Source: Streptomyces sp. NBC_00358 (lineage in GTDB: Bacteria > Actinomycetota > Actinomycetes > Streptomycetales > Streptomycetaceae). From it: a stretch of 64,000 nt of DNA. Under the pieces are notes generated by a model. That model was not told the origin of the DNA. It made no database searches and saw only the letters and a program-made list of their open reading frames with translations. The DNA lies in assembly GCF_036099295.1 (NCBI RefSeq), contig NZ_CP107976.1, positions 2,480,001-2,544,000 on the forward strand, written 5' to 3'. The translations under genes were made by a program, and so were the position numbers. Shown piece after piece: positions 31,388 through 40,129 of the stretch; the stretch's first letter is position 1; the number at the start of each line of letters is the position of its first letter.

Positions 31388-31797
31388 GCCGGGCTGCCGG
31401 TGTCCCGCCGGGCCGGACTGGTCAGTTCCTTGCCGAGCCGGTCGACCAGCTTGTGCATGCGGTAGGTGACCGCCTCCATGTCGACGTCCTCGGTGGTGGA
31501 CACCGCGAGATGGGTGCCCTCGCCCGCCGCCACGAGGAAGACGTACCCGTGCGTGAACTCGATCAGGGTCTGCCGCCACGGTGTGTCCGGGCTGCCGCAG
31601 AACTCGGCGGTGCTGCGGCTGATCGACTGCACACCGGACAGACCCGCGGCCAGGCGCTCGGCGTCGTCCCGGTCGATGTCCGCGGAGTACGCGCGGAGCA
31701 TGCCGTCGGCGGACAGCAGGATCGCGTGCCGCGCTTCCGGCACCTTCAGCACCTCGTCGAGCATCCACCCCAGCTCGTTGGTCATGGGCACGGTCAT
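31384..31797 (-). CDS. cvnB: conservon roadblock/LC7 protein CvnB
   Basis: The 137-residue product is a roadblock/LC7 domain protein (NELGWMLDEVLKVPEARHAILLSADG split across residues 7-32, then ERLAAGLSGVQS). In conservons CvnB is thought to regulate the GTPase cycle of CvnD. Both ends overlap neighbours by four bases (ATGA), implying strict translational coupling. Confidence 0.94.
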   Translation of the reverse strand: MTVPMTNELGWMLDEVLKVPEARHAILLSADGMLRAYSADIDRDDAERLAAGLSGVQSISRSTAEFCGSPDTPWRQTLIEFTHGYVFLVAAGEGTHLAVSTTEDVDMEAVTYRMHKLVDRLGKELTSPARRDTGSPA

Positions 31798-33458
31798 CCC
31801 GGTGTGCTCCCTTCGATCGAGTGGGGTGTTTCGTACGAGGTCACGGGTGCGCCCGCGGACATCAGGGGGAGTTCTGCCCTCACCGCGAGGGCATCCGCCG
31901 CCGTCACCGAGCCGTCCGCCGCCGCCGCCGTCACGGAAGCACCCGTCGTCGGCACGGAGGCGCCCGTCGTCGGCACCGGGGCCGGTGTCGACGGCACCGG
32001 GGCGCGCGTCGGCGTCGCCAGGGCGTCCGCCCGCTTCTCGGGGGCACCCGCGGACGTCGGCGAGGCACCGGTCGGCGCGAGGGCTTCCGGGCTTCCCGGG
32101 GCGTCGGGCGGTCGCGGGGCCACCGGGGTTCCGGTGGTGTCCCGTTCCGCGCGGCCGAAACGGGTGCCGCGGGCGAACGCGCCCATGCGGCGGGCGTTCT
32201 CCTCGGCCGACCGCGCGCTGACGTCCTCGGCGGGCACGGCGGCGGGCTGTCCTGCGGGGGCCGCCTGCCGGGGATCGCGGCGCCGGCGCTTCGGCAGGCC
32301 GCCGGCCGTCGTCGCCTCGACGGGCTCGGCCGCCCGACGCGTGGGCCGCGGCGCCACGAACCCCGGGCCCGGCGGACCCGCCTCACCCACCGGCCACCCC
32401 GCGGTCCGCGAGGACCCGGCCCGCGACGGCACCTCCGGCGCCGGGGCCAGATGAGTGAGCAGCGCCGCCGGAAGGAACACCACGGCGCGGACACCGCCGT
32501 ACGGGGAACGCGTGTCCACGGAGACCCCGAACCCGTACCGCGCGGCGAGTACGCCGATGGCGGCGAAGCCGAACTGCGGCGGATCGCCGAGCCGGGTCAC
32601 GTCCACCGGGTCGCGGCCGGTCAGCAGCGCGGCGGCCCGCCCGGTCGCCTGGTCGTCCATACCGACACCGGCGTCGTCGATGACCACGCAGGCGCCGTTG
32701 TGCGCCGACTGGACGGTGACCTCGACGGTGGTGTCGGGCTGCGAGTGGCGTGCCGCGTTGTCCAGCAGTTCGGCGACGGCGAGGACCACCGGCTCGACGG
32801 CGCGGCTCTCGACGGCGATGTCGACCTCTCCGTAGACGCGGACGCGCCGGTAGTCGCGGACGCGCGAGGTCGCGCCACGCACCACCTCGGTCAGCGCGGA
32901 GGTGCTGCGTCGGCGTCCGGGCCAGGCCCCGCACAGGACGGCGATCGCCTGCGCGCGACGGCCGAACTGCGCGTTGGTGTGGTCGATTTCGAGAAGGTCG
33001 CGCAGGACGTCGGGGTGGTCGTGCCGGTCCTGCATCTCCGCGATGGACACCTGCTGCTCGTTGGCGAGGGCCTGGATCGAACGCATCGACGCCTTCAGCG
33101 AGGCCTTCGCGGACTGGTCGGCACGTGCCTGCGCGTGCCGCGCCGCTTCCGAGACGCGTTCGAGGACGGTGTCGAGGTGTTTCGCGAATTCCGTGTCGGC
33201 CAGTCGGCCGTCCGGCGCGCCGGCGACCGGGACTCCCGTGGGAACGTGCTGGTGCGGGGCGTCCTCCAGGGCGGGCAGACGGACCTCGGCCAGGCGTCGC
33301 ACCTCCTCGTCGCGTGCTCGCAGGTCCTCCGCGAGCACGGCGGCCCGTCGGCGTGCCCGTTTGCTGATCCCGCGCTGGCGCAGCAGCAGCACGGTGACGG
33401 CGAGCAGGCCGGCGGCCAGGCACCAGGACGCGGCCTCCGCCGGAATCCGTTCGGTCAT
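31794..33458 (-). CDS. cvnA: conservon sensor histidine kinase-like CvnA
   Basis: The 554-residue product has one N-terminal membrane helix (about residues 8-28), a coiled region rich in Arg/Glu, and a GHKL ATPase domain with ELLDNAARHSQPDT (N box) and DDAGVGMDD (G1 box). A classical phospho-acceptor H-box is not obvious. The C-terminal 190 residues are Pro/Ala/Thr-rich low complexity, ending just before the stop that overlaps cvnB. CvnA is the membrane sensor of the conservon. The ATG at 33458 starts directly before the membrane helix. Confidence 0.92.
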   Translation of the reverse strand: MTERIPAEAASWCLAAGLLAVTVLLLRQRGISKRARRRAAVLAEDLRARDEEVRRLAEVRLPALEDAPHQHVPTGVPVAGAPDGRLADTEFAKHLDTVLERVSEAARHAQARADQSAKASLKASMRSIQALANEQQVSIAEMQDRHDHPDVLRDLLEIDHTNAQFGRRAQAIAVLCGAWPGRRRSTSALTEVVRGATSRVRDYRRVRVYGEVDIAVESRAVEPVVLAVAELLDNAARHSQPDTTVEVTVQSAHNGACVVIDDAGVGMDDQATGRAAALLTGRDPVDVTRLGDPPQFGFAAIGVLAARYGFGVSVDTRSPYGGVRAVVFLPAALLTHLAPAPEVPSRAGSSRTAGWPVGEAGPPGPGFVAPRPTRRAAEPVEATTAGGLPKRRRRDPRQAAPAGQPAAVPAEDVSARSAEENARRMGAFARGTRFGRAERDTTGTPVAPRPPDAPGSPEALAPTGASPTSAGAPEKRADALATPTRAPVPSTPAPVPTTGASVPTTGASVTAAAADGSVTAADALAVRAELPLMSAGAPVTSYETPHSIEGSTPG

Positions 33459-33664
33459 GGGCCTCAAGTCCTCGTATACGGAAACGCGTTGCTGGGGCGG
33501 ATGCAAGAAGAGTGAGGGGTGGGGCGCGGGTTGGCGCGGCGCATGACGGTAGCCGCGCAGGGGCTTCGGCGCTTGCCCCGGCGCGCAAGGAAGTTGCCGC
33601 CATGCGCACCGAGTGTGTGCACTAGGCTGACGCCGCGTAACTACCCTCACCCACGCGGGAGTTG

Positions 33665-34636
33665 ATGGTGTCGTCGGCCACGGGAGGCTACCTGGTGGAG
33701 ACCCGGTCGACGGGTGCGGTGGAACCGAGGGAACGGGCCGACTTCTGGAGCGAGCACGTCGGGTCGTACCAGTCCCGGATGGGTTACCGGTACGGCCGTA
33801 CCGACGACTTCCGCGGTGAGACGGTCCGTCAGCGCACCGGGGTGTACCAGCTCGTCAGGTTCCGCTCGGACGAGATCGAGTACACCAGGACGGCGCGGCA
33901 GGTCCGTGAGGACCCGGACGGGGACTACCGGCTACTGCTGCCGCTGACCGGGCGGATCGTGCTGCGCCAGGACGGCCAGGAGGCACGGCTGACCCCGGGG
34001 ACGGGCACGCTCGTCTCCTTCGGGTCGCCTTTCCAGTGCCTCCAGGACACCTCCACCCAGGCGTTCGTCCTCACGATCCCGGCCCGCGAGCTGGACGGCC
34101 CGCTGAACCGCAAGTCGCCGCTGGCCAGCGGCCTCGACCTGAACAGGGGGCTCGGCCGCGTCGTCCGCTCGATGCTCGACGGCCTGTACGCCGAGCGCGA
34201 CGGTCTCACCGACTCCCAGTTCGACGCCGTGTCCGACCGGGTGGTGGAGCTGCTGTGCATGCTCGCCACCGGCGACGACCGCCCCGACGGCTCCCGCCAT
34301 CTGACGGAGGTGGAGACGGTGGTCCGCCGCCACGTGCGCGAGAACGCGGCCGACCCCGGCCTCACCGGTACGTCCATGGCCCACGCCCTCGGCTGGTCGC
34401 TGCGCCAGGTCCAACTGGCCCTGCAGCACGCGGGGACCACGCCCCGCGACCTGATCCGCGAGGAGCGCCTGCGGCTGGTCCGCGACCGCCTCCGGCGCGG
34501 AGACGGCGAACACCTGACGATCACCGATCTGGCCTATGCCTCGGGGTTCTCGTCGGCGAGCGCCCTGAGCACCGCGTTCCGCCGACGCTTCGGGGTGAGC
34601 CCACGGGAGATGCGCGACGGCGTCCGCGGTACGTGA
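33665..34636 (+). CDS. AraC family transcriptional regulator
   Basis: The 323-residue product has an N-terminal AraC-binding-like cupin region (residues about 20-180) and a C-terminal double HTH: LTGTSMAHALGWSLRQVQLAL and ITDLAYASGFSSASALSTAFRRRFGVSPREMR. It faces away from the conservon across a 206-bp gap and could regulate it or itself. The ATG at 33665 follows GGGAG; a TTG at 33662 and a GTG at 33668 are alternatives. Confidence 0.92.
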   Translation: MVSSATGGYLVETRSTGAVEPRERADFWSEHVGSYQSRMGYRYGRTDDFRGETVRQRTGVYQLVRFRSDEIEYTRTARQVREDPDGDYRLLLPLTGRIVLRQDGQEARLTPGTGTLVSFGSPFQCLQDTSTQAFVLTIPARELDGPLNRKSPLASGLDLNRGLGRVVRSMLDGLYAERDGLTDSQFDAVSDRVVELLCMLATGDDRPDGSRHLTEVETVVRRHVRENAADPGLTGTSMAHALGWSLRQVQLALQHAGTTPRDLIREERLRLVRDRLRRGDGEHLTITDLAYASGFSSASALSTAFRRRFGVSPREMRDGVRGT

Positions 34637-34660
34637 CCGCGCCCCGCCTCCGCGTGGCGG

Positions 34661-36061
34661 TCAGGCGGATCCGGCGGGGTGGGCGAAGGGCTGGGGGGTC
34701 ATACGGTGCAGGCCCTTGCGGTCGTAGTAGCGGGTCATCGCGAAGCCGAAGACGAGGGCGAGCACCGCGCCGATGCCGATCATGAGCCAGGCACGGGCGA
34801 GGCCGGCGTCGGCCCGCGCGTCGAAGAAGAGAATGGCGCGCACCCCGTCGCTGAGCTGGCGCATGGGCTCGAAGACGGACAGGAAGCGGTAGAACCCGGG
34901 GACCGCCTGGAGCGGCACGGTGGCGCCCGAGGACGGCAGACCCAGCACGATGAACACGAACATCGACACGAGCTGGCCGATCCCTCCGAACGCCGCGTTG
35001 ATCGCCTGGACGCCCAGTCCGACGGCGACGCTCGCGCAGTAGGAGTAGATCCACAGCAACGGCAGGTGGGTGGCGTCCATGCCGAGGATCGCGACGGTGG
35101 CCAGCATGACCAGGGAGACCGTGAGCACGGTGATCCCGGCGGTCATGACCATCTTCAGGAGCAGGGTCTGGGTGCGGCTGATCGGTACGGTCGGACGACG
35201 GGTGTGCCAGGGGCCGATCTCGTTGTCGGCGTAGCCGAGGGCCGTGTCGACGCCCGTACTGATGAGGTTGCCGCCCAGGAACCCGGCCAGTACGAGGAGC
35301 AGGGTGTAGTAGAACGCGCTGAGCCCGAGACCGCTGTGTCCGCCGATGGGGTGTCCGACCCGGGTCACGACCTGGACGGGGTCGGCGAGGAGCAGCCGCG
35401 TGGTGGAATCGGCCTTCGCCGTCACGGGCGACGCCGTCAGTTCCTTGCCGATGGTCGTGGAGGCCTGCTGGGCGGCAGCCGTGGTGATCCGGCTCGCGAG
35501 GGACGAACCGAGGCTGCCCATACCGGGGTTGGTCAGCACCGTCATGGTGGGCCGGACCCTGGCGTTCGCCGTGGTCAGCGCGGTCAGGGAGTCGGTGAAG
35601 TTCCTGGGCACGACCAGGGCGCCGTAGATCTTGCCGGAGGAGAGTTGGTCCTGGGCCTGCGCGCGGGTGAGTCTGCGCCAGCCGACCGTGCCGGAGGTGT
35701 CGCTCGCGACGACGGCCGCGGTGACCTGGGTTCCCACGTTCTGCCGCTGCCCCGGAGGCGGTTTGCCGGTGTCCTCGTTGACCAGGCCGATCGGCAGATC
35801 GTGCAGATGCCGGTTCGGGTTGACGATGCCGCCCATGTAGAGCAACGACAGCAGCAGCGCGAGCAGTCCCGTCAGCACGGTGGGCAGCAGCCACAGTTTC
35901 GGACGGCGCAGGAGCGCGGCGGCTCGCGCCTGGACCGGGTCACGGCCGTGGCCACCCCCGCCGTGACCCGAACCGCCCGGAACGCCCGGGTCGCCGGGCC
36001 GCCCGGCCTCACCGCCGTCCTCGGCGCCGTCGTCCGCGGGGTGATTGCTGTCGGCGTCCAT
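34661..36061 (-). CDS. DUF3533/YhgE-Pip-like membrane protein
   Basis: The 466-residue product has a Gly/Asp-rich cytoplasmic head (1-45), one membrane helix (about 60-85), an extracytoplasmic domain of about 180 residues with the family motif PIGLVNEDTG, and five or six C-terminal helices. This is the topology of ABC-2-like permeases of the YhgE/Pip and DUF3533 groups, thought to export small molecules or lipids, but no ATPase is adjacent. It converges on the AraC gene with a 24-bp gap. Start follows ACGGAGAACC. Confidence 0.85.
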   Translation of the reverse strand: MDADSNHPADDGAEDGGEAGRPGDPGVPGGSGHGGGGHGRDPVQARAAALLRRPKLWLLPTVLTGLLALLLSLLYMGGIVNPNRHLHDLPIGLVNEDTGKPPPGQRQNVGTQVTAAVVASDTSGTVGWRRLTRAQAQDQLSSGKIYGALVVPRNFTDSLTALTTANARVRPTMTVLTNPGMGSLGSSLASRITTAAAQQASTTIGKELTASPVTAKADSTTRLLLADPVQVVTRVGHPIGGHSGLGLSAFYYTLLLVLAGFLGGNLISTGVDTALGYADNEIGPWHTRRPTVPISRTQTLLLKMVMTAGITVLTVSLVMLATVAILGMDATHLPLLWIYSYCASVAVGLGVQAINAAFGGIGQLVSMFVFIVLGLPSSGATVPLQAVPGFYRFLSVFEPMRQLSDGVRAILFFDARADAGLARAWLMIGIGAVLALVFGFAMTRYYDRKGLHRMTPQPFAHPAGSA

Positions 36062-36531
36062 GGTTCTCCGTAGGTTCCGGGGCGGCACGGGAGCGGCGGT
36101 GGGCGCGCGGCCCCCGGCCGGGGAGTCCGGGGCCGCACGTCAGGTCAGGATCAGGGGTGTACGGGTGTCACGGACGGCGACTCGCCGAATCCCGGGCAGC
36201 GGCCCACGGCTTCACGGCGGGCGTCGCGTGTCGTCGCCCCACCCGCGCCGGACCCGACCGTCCGGCACCCCGGCTGCGGCCTCAGTCCGTCCGCACACCG
36301 TCGGTCAGGCACCCGACAGGTCGATCAGGCGTGCGCTGAGACAACTCACGGGCGGATCAGGCCACTTCACGCGTTACTCGATTGCGTCCGCAACGCATGA
36401 TTCGAGAGGATGTTCGGCGCACCTTGAGGCCCGCGTGGTGCGCGGGAACCATCCCGCCCACCAGGACGTCATGGATATCGAACAAGTGAACTGTCCTGTT
36501 GGGCAACGGCGATCGACACGGGGGCGGGCGA
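36062..36531. other. 470-bp region upstream of the T7SS operon
   Basis: It separates the DUF3533 gene from the first esx gene and must hold the T7SS promoter. It contains an imperfect stem-loop at 36377-36406 and lower GC than its surroundings near 36340-36500. I could not fix a -35/-10 pair and see no supported small gene. Confidence 0.5.
36377..36406. promoter_or_regulatory. imperfect inverted repeat ahead of the T7SS operon
   Basis: Outer arms CTCGA and TCGAG and inner arms TGCGT and ACGCA pair around a five-base loop, with a few unpaired bases. It may be an operator or leader hairpin controlling the secretion operon. Confidence 0.3.
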
Positions 36532-36864
36532 ATGAAGTTCGACATGGGGTCGTCGACCCTGGCGGATCTCGGCAAGAGCACGGCCGGTTCGACGGAGGAC
36601 CTGGGCACGCTGATCCAGGCGCTGGTCCAGGCGGCGGAGCCGTTGGAGGGGAAGTTCAACGGGGCGGGCAAGGCCGCGTTCGATTCGTTCAAGGCACACA
36701 CGGACGAGATCACGGCCGCGCTGAACGGATCGCTGGGCGCGATCCTGGGAGGCCAGGGCGGTATGGACACGGCGTTCGGCTCCGGCGACGTGGAGCAGGA
36801 GGACAACGCCCAGCAGAACATGGGGCAGTCCAACTTCGACGCCGCCCGCTTCGGCGCCCGATGA
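36532..36864 (+). CDS. WXG100-like Esx protein (first of pair)
   Basis: The 110-residue all-helical product has the size and layout of a WXG100/ESAT-6 secreted protein. The turn motif reads FNG in EGKFNGAGKAAFDSF in place of WxG. The C-terminus is flexible (DNAQQNMGQSNF). Esx proteins leave the cell as heterodimers through EccC. It starts the T7SS operon, 23 bp ahead of the second Esx gene. ATG at 36532 follows GGGGGCGGG. Confidence 0.87.
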   Translation: MKFDMGSSTLADLGKSTAGSTEDLGTLIQALVQAAEPLEGKFNGAGKAAFDSFKAHTDEITAALNGSLGAILGGQGGMDTAFGSGDVEQEDNAQQNMGQSNFDAARFGAR

Positions 36865-36887
36865 GCAAACACAGGGGGAATCCGACC

Positions 36888-37199
36888 ATGGGACAGAACC
36901 AGGACCGGCGCTCGTACGACACCGGCGCCTCCACCGAGGCGCAGGGGAGCCTGCAAGGCGTCATCGGCCAGTTGGAGCGCGTCCTCGGCGACCGCGACCG
37001 CGCGGTGCGGGCCGCCATGGCCGACTTCACCGCCGACGGCGTCGCCGACGAGTACCACGGCAAGGAAATCCGCTGGAACCGCGCCGCCAACGAGGTCCGG
37101 GACATCATCCGCCTCGTACGCACCACGCTCGAACAGAACGACGGCACCGCCCAGTCGACCATGGCCAAGGCGCGGGCGGCCGTCGACAACATCGGCTGA
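36888..37199 (+). CDS. ESAT-6-like Esx protein (second of pair)
   Basis: The 103-residue helical product has the turn FTADGVADEY in the middle, as in the pore-forming ESAT-6 family of Streptomyces. It probably forms a dimer with the preceding protein and is a secretion substrate. The ATG at 36888 follows AGGGGGA with ideal spacing. An in-frame ATG at 36861 overlaps the previous stop but has no ribosome site. Confidence 0.87.
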   Translation: MGQNQDRRSYDTGASTEAQGSLQGVIGQLERVLGDRDRAVRAAMADFTADGVADEYHGKEIRWNRAANEVRDIIRLVRTTLEQNDGTAQSTMAKARAAVDNIG

Positions 37200-37269
37200 C
37201 CGGCGCAGGCATGGGCACCAGGCCGCCGTGGACCAGCGGCGTTCGACGTACGGGAATTCGGGGGCTTTC

Positions 37270-37659
37270 GTGACGGCTTGGGACATCTCCCCCTCGGGGG
37301 TGAAGGGGGTTCTCACCAACACCGCCACTGCGGCCGAGGGGTTGTCGAACACCGGCAAGGCGCTGGAGAAGACCGTGCCGAGCGCCGCGAGTTCGGCGGG
37401 GACCATCGAGCAGGGCGGCGTGGAGAAGAGCGGAACCCAGGGACCGGTGGCGGCGGCGCTCGGTGAGTTCTTCGACGCGTATCAGAAGGACCTGATGTAC
37501 GTGGCAGAACGCACCTCGAACTCGATCGACGGGGCGGCCACAGCCACCAACTACTACCTCACGGGTGACCTGGAGATGGCCGCGCAAGCCCAGCAGGAAG
37601 CACTCAAGGAGCCCCGGATCGACCTGCCCGGGGCGGGCGGGAAGCAGGGGGCGAAGTGA
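37270..37659 (+). CDS. DUF6507 family T7SS-associated protein
   Basis: The 129-residue product is helical and begins TAWDISPSGVKGVLTNT, typical of DUF6507. Proteins of this family have Esx-like size and accompany T7SS effectors, so it may be a chaperone or co-secreted partner. The stop overlaps the effector start (GTGA at 37656), so the two are coupled. The GTG at 37270 follows GGGGGC; a GTG at 37228 would add 14 residues. Confidence 0.82.
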   Translation: MTAWDISPSGVKGVLTNTATAAEGLSNTGKALEKTVPSAASSAGTIEQGGVEKSGTQGPVAAALGEFFDAYQKDLMYVAERTSNSIDGAATATNYYLTGDLEMAAQAQQEALKEPRIDLPGAGGKQGAK

Positions 37660-40118
37660 GCGCGGATCTGATAGATCCGTCGGGGATCCCCCAGTTCACC
37701 GGCGACGTGGAGCAGTTGGGCCTGGACGCGGTGGTCCTGGGCGCCGAGGCGTCCGTCTTCCGGGTGTCCGGGGCGAACGTGCACTCCACGTTCCAGGGGC
37801 TGTCGGCGTTCTACGCGGCGCCCGAGGCGGACCAGTTGTTCGCCACCACCGCTCCCGTGGCCACCAAGTCGGACGCGTTCGCTGACGACTTGGAGAAGGT
37901 GGGCGCCGCGCTGAGCGCCTACCAGGACGAGATCCGGCCCCTGGTGACCAAGCTCAAGAGCCTCCAGGAGCGGGCCGGCACGTTCCGGGCGGACATCGCG
38001 GGCGACGATCACTGGCGTGAGGACGACGACAACGTCTCCCTCAACAACGATCTGGTGCACGACGTCAACACCGCCACGGCAGCGTTCTGGCAAGCCGAGA
38101 TCACCTGCCACAACAAGATCACCGCCCTGGTCGGCGGCACCACACTGATCATGGAGGACGGCGCCGCCAAGCGGTGGCTGAACCGGGACCAGTCCCTGTA
38201 CGGCTTCACGGCGGATGTCCTCGACCAGTCCGAGGACCTGCCCTGGGGCAAGACGGTCGAGAAGGAGCGCCACGGGCTGGACTGGCTCGGCAACCAGGTC
38301 TGGGAGTTCGGCAAGGGCTTCGTCGTCGACGGCGTGTGGGGCACCGTCAAGGGGCTGGGCACGCTGGTCGGTTTCGACGGCCTGGACGCCATGGGGCACG
38401 CCTGGGACGGGCTGGGCAAGCTGGCCACGGGCATCGTCATCAGCACCACGCCGCTCGCGGCAGCCTACTGGCTGGCCCCCGACGACAAACTCCCCGCCTA
38501 TCTACGGGACTCCCGCAACGCCGTGAAGGAGACCGGCAAGGCACTCGTCGCCTACGACCAGTGGGGCAAGAACCCGGCCCGCGCGTCCGGCGCCGTCACC
38601 TTCAACGTCCTCACCGCTGTCTTCACCGACGGCGCGGGAGCCGCTGCCAAGGGTGGAGCCGTGGCCCGTACCGTCTCCGTCCTCGGCAAGGCCGGCAGAC
38701 TCGTCGACCCGATCACCTACATCGGCAAGGCCGCCAAGTTCGGCACGGTCAAGGTCGCCGACCTCTTCACCGGCCTCAAGAACGTCCGGGCCGGCGCGTA
38801 CACCGACATCATCACCGGCGCAGGCAAGGTCCAGCCCGACGGCAGCCTCCTCAGGACCGCCGACAACGTTCCCGTCGTCGTGGGACATCACATCGAATGG
38901 CCCGACGGCACCCGGCTCAACCTCGACGACGGTTCCGTCATCAAGGCCGACGGCACCAAGGCCGCGGCCCACGTCGAGCTGTCGGCCGCCGACCGGGCCA
39001 TGCTCGAGAACAACCTCACCCACCGCGAACCGAGCCTCGTCGGGGCCGGGGACCACGCGACCGCGCATGCCGGCGGGGCCACCCACGTCGGCGAGCACGC
39101 GACGGCACCTGAGCACCAGGGACACGCGGCCGGCGGCGGCCACGGATCCGGTGCCGCCGGCGGCGACGGCGGCCACGTTCCCGCACAGCACGGGGGCTCC
39201 GGGTCCGGCACGGGCGGAGGGCACGACGGGCAGGCACCGCACGGTCACGAGCCGCCGCCCAGCCCGAAGGAGATCACACAGCGCCAGGTGGAGCGCGCCA
39301 ACAACGATCCCGGCTGGTTCAAGAAGCACTTCCGCTCCAACGGCTACCGGCACGACGCCAAGGCCGACGGCGGCTACGGGCAGCGGCTGCCGCACCTGGT
39401 CCCCGACCCCTACCGCCCAGGCAAGTGGATCTCGGCCAGCGACATGCCACCGGCCGTCGCGGAGAGGTACCTGCATTCCGACCCCGTACTCGGGCACAGG
39501 TCGACGGTGGGCGCGGACGCCCTGCGGCACCTGGACGATCAAGCGGCCAGGCGCCACAACGCCATCGTCGTCGACCATGCCGCCGAGGACCGGTTGAAGG
39601 CCGCGGAGAAGGCGTACGCGGCCCACCCCACGCAGGACCTGGCCGACGCCATGGCCCACGCGGACGCGACGCATTCGCCTCTGCACGGCGACATGAGTCG
39701 TCAGAGCGAGATGTTCGGCGAGAACGTCGCCGAACATCACGCGATACCCGAGCACTACCCCGGTGCCGAGCGCCTTGACGACGGAGCACTCGGAAACAAC
39801 CGGTTCGACCAGGTCTACAGGACCACGGACGGGCGCTATGTGGTGGTCGAGGCCAAGGGGTCCGAGAGGGCCGGGCTCGGGGTACGCAAGGGCCACAGCG
39901 GGCATCTGGTCACGCAGGGGACGAGGGAATACTTCGAGACCATCGTCCAGAAGATGAAAGACAGAGCCCGTCTGAACGGCGACGTGAAAGAGCGGGCGCT
40001 GGCCAAACAACTGGAACAGGCTCTCAATACCGACAACGTCGACTATGTCCTGGTCAAGGCACAGTCCAACGGTGCTAAGTACGCTGGGTACCAGATGAAG
40101 CAGTTCGACATCTCATGA
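37656..40118 (+). CDS. T7SS polymorphic toxin with PD-(D/E)XK-like nuclease C-terminus
   Basis: The 820-residue product has an N-terminal helical T7SS targeting region (1-160), a glycine-rich hydrophobic middle (about 215-360), a Gly/His linker (about 465-537), a pretoxin module (WFKKHFRSNGYRHDAKADGGYG and following) and a C-terminal toxin domain. In the last, FDQVYRTTDGRYVVVEAKGS places Asp718, Glu732 and Lys734 like a PD-(D/E)XK nuclease core, followed by QGTREYFETIVQKM. Codons at the 3' end are less G/C-biased (AAA, AGA, CAA, AAT), suggesting a recently exchanged toxin tip. An Imm49 gene follows. Target DNA or RNA is inferred. Confidence 0.87.
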   Translation: MSADLIDPSGIPQFTGDVEQLGLDAVVLGAEASVFRVSGANVHSTFQGLSAFYAAPEADQLFATTAPVATKSDAFADDLEKVGAALSAYQDEIRPLVTKLKSLQERAGTFRADIAGDDHWREDDDNVSLNNDLVHDVNTATAAFWQAEITCHNKITALVGGTTLIMEDGAAKRWLNRDQSLYGFTADVLDQSEDLPWGKTVEKERHGLDWLGNQVWEFGKGFVVDGVWGTVKGLGTLVGFDGLDAMGHAWDGLGKLATGIVISTTPLAAAYWLAPDDKLPAYLRDSRNAVKETGKALVAYDQWGKNPARASGAVTFNVLTAVFTDGAGAAAKGGAVARTVSVLGKAGRLVDPITYIGKAAKFGTVKVADLFTGLKNVRAGAYTDIITGAGKVQPDGSLLRTADNVPVVVGHHIEWPDGTRLNLDDGSVIKADGTKAAAHVELSAADRAMLENNLTHREPSLVGAGDHATAHAGGATHVGEHATAPEHQGHAAGGGHGSGAAGGDGGHVPAQHGGSGSGTGGGHDGQAPHGHEPPPSPKEITQRQVERANNDPGWFKKHFRSNGYRHDAKADGGYGQRLPHLVPDPYRPGKWISASDMPPAVAERYLHSDPVLGHRSTVGADALRHLDDQAARRHNAIVVDHAAEDRLKAAEKAYAAHPTQDLADAMAHADATHSPLHGDMSRQSEMFGENVAEHHAIPEHYPGAERLDDGALGNNRFDQVYRTTDGRYVVVEAKGSERAGLGVRKGHSGHLVTQGTREYFETIVQKMKDRARLNGDVKERALAKQLEQALNTDNVDYVLVKAQSNGAKYAGYQMKQFDIS

Positions 40119-40129
40119 GGAAGCAGTCA

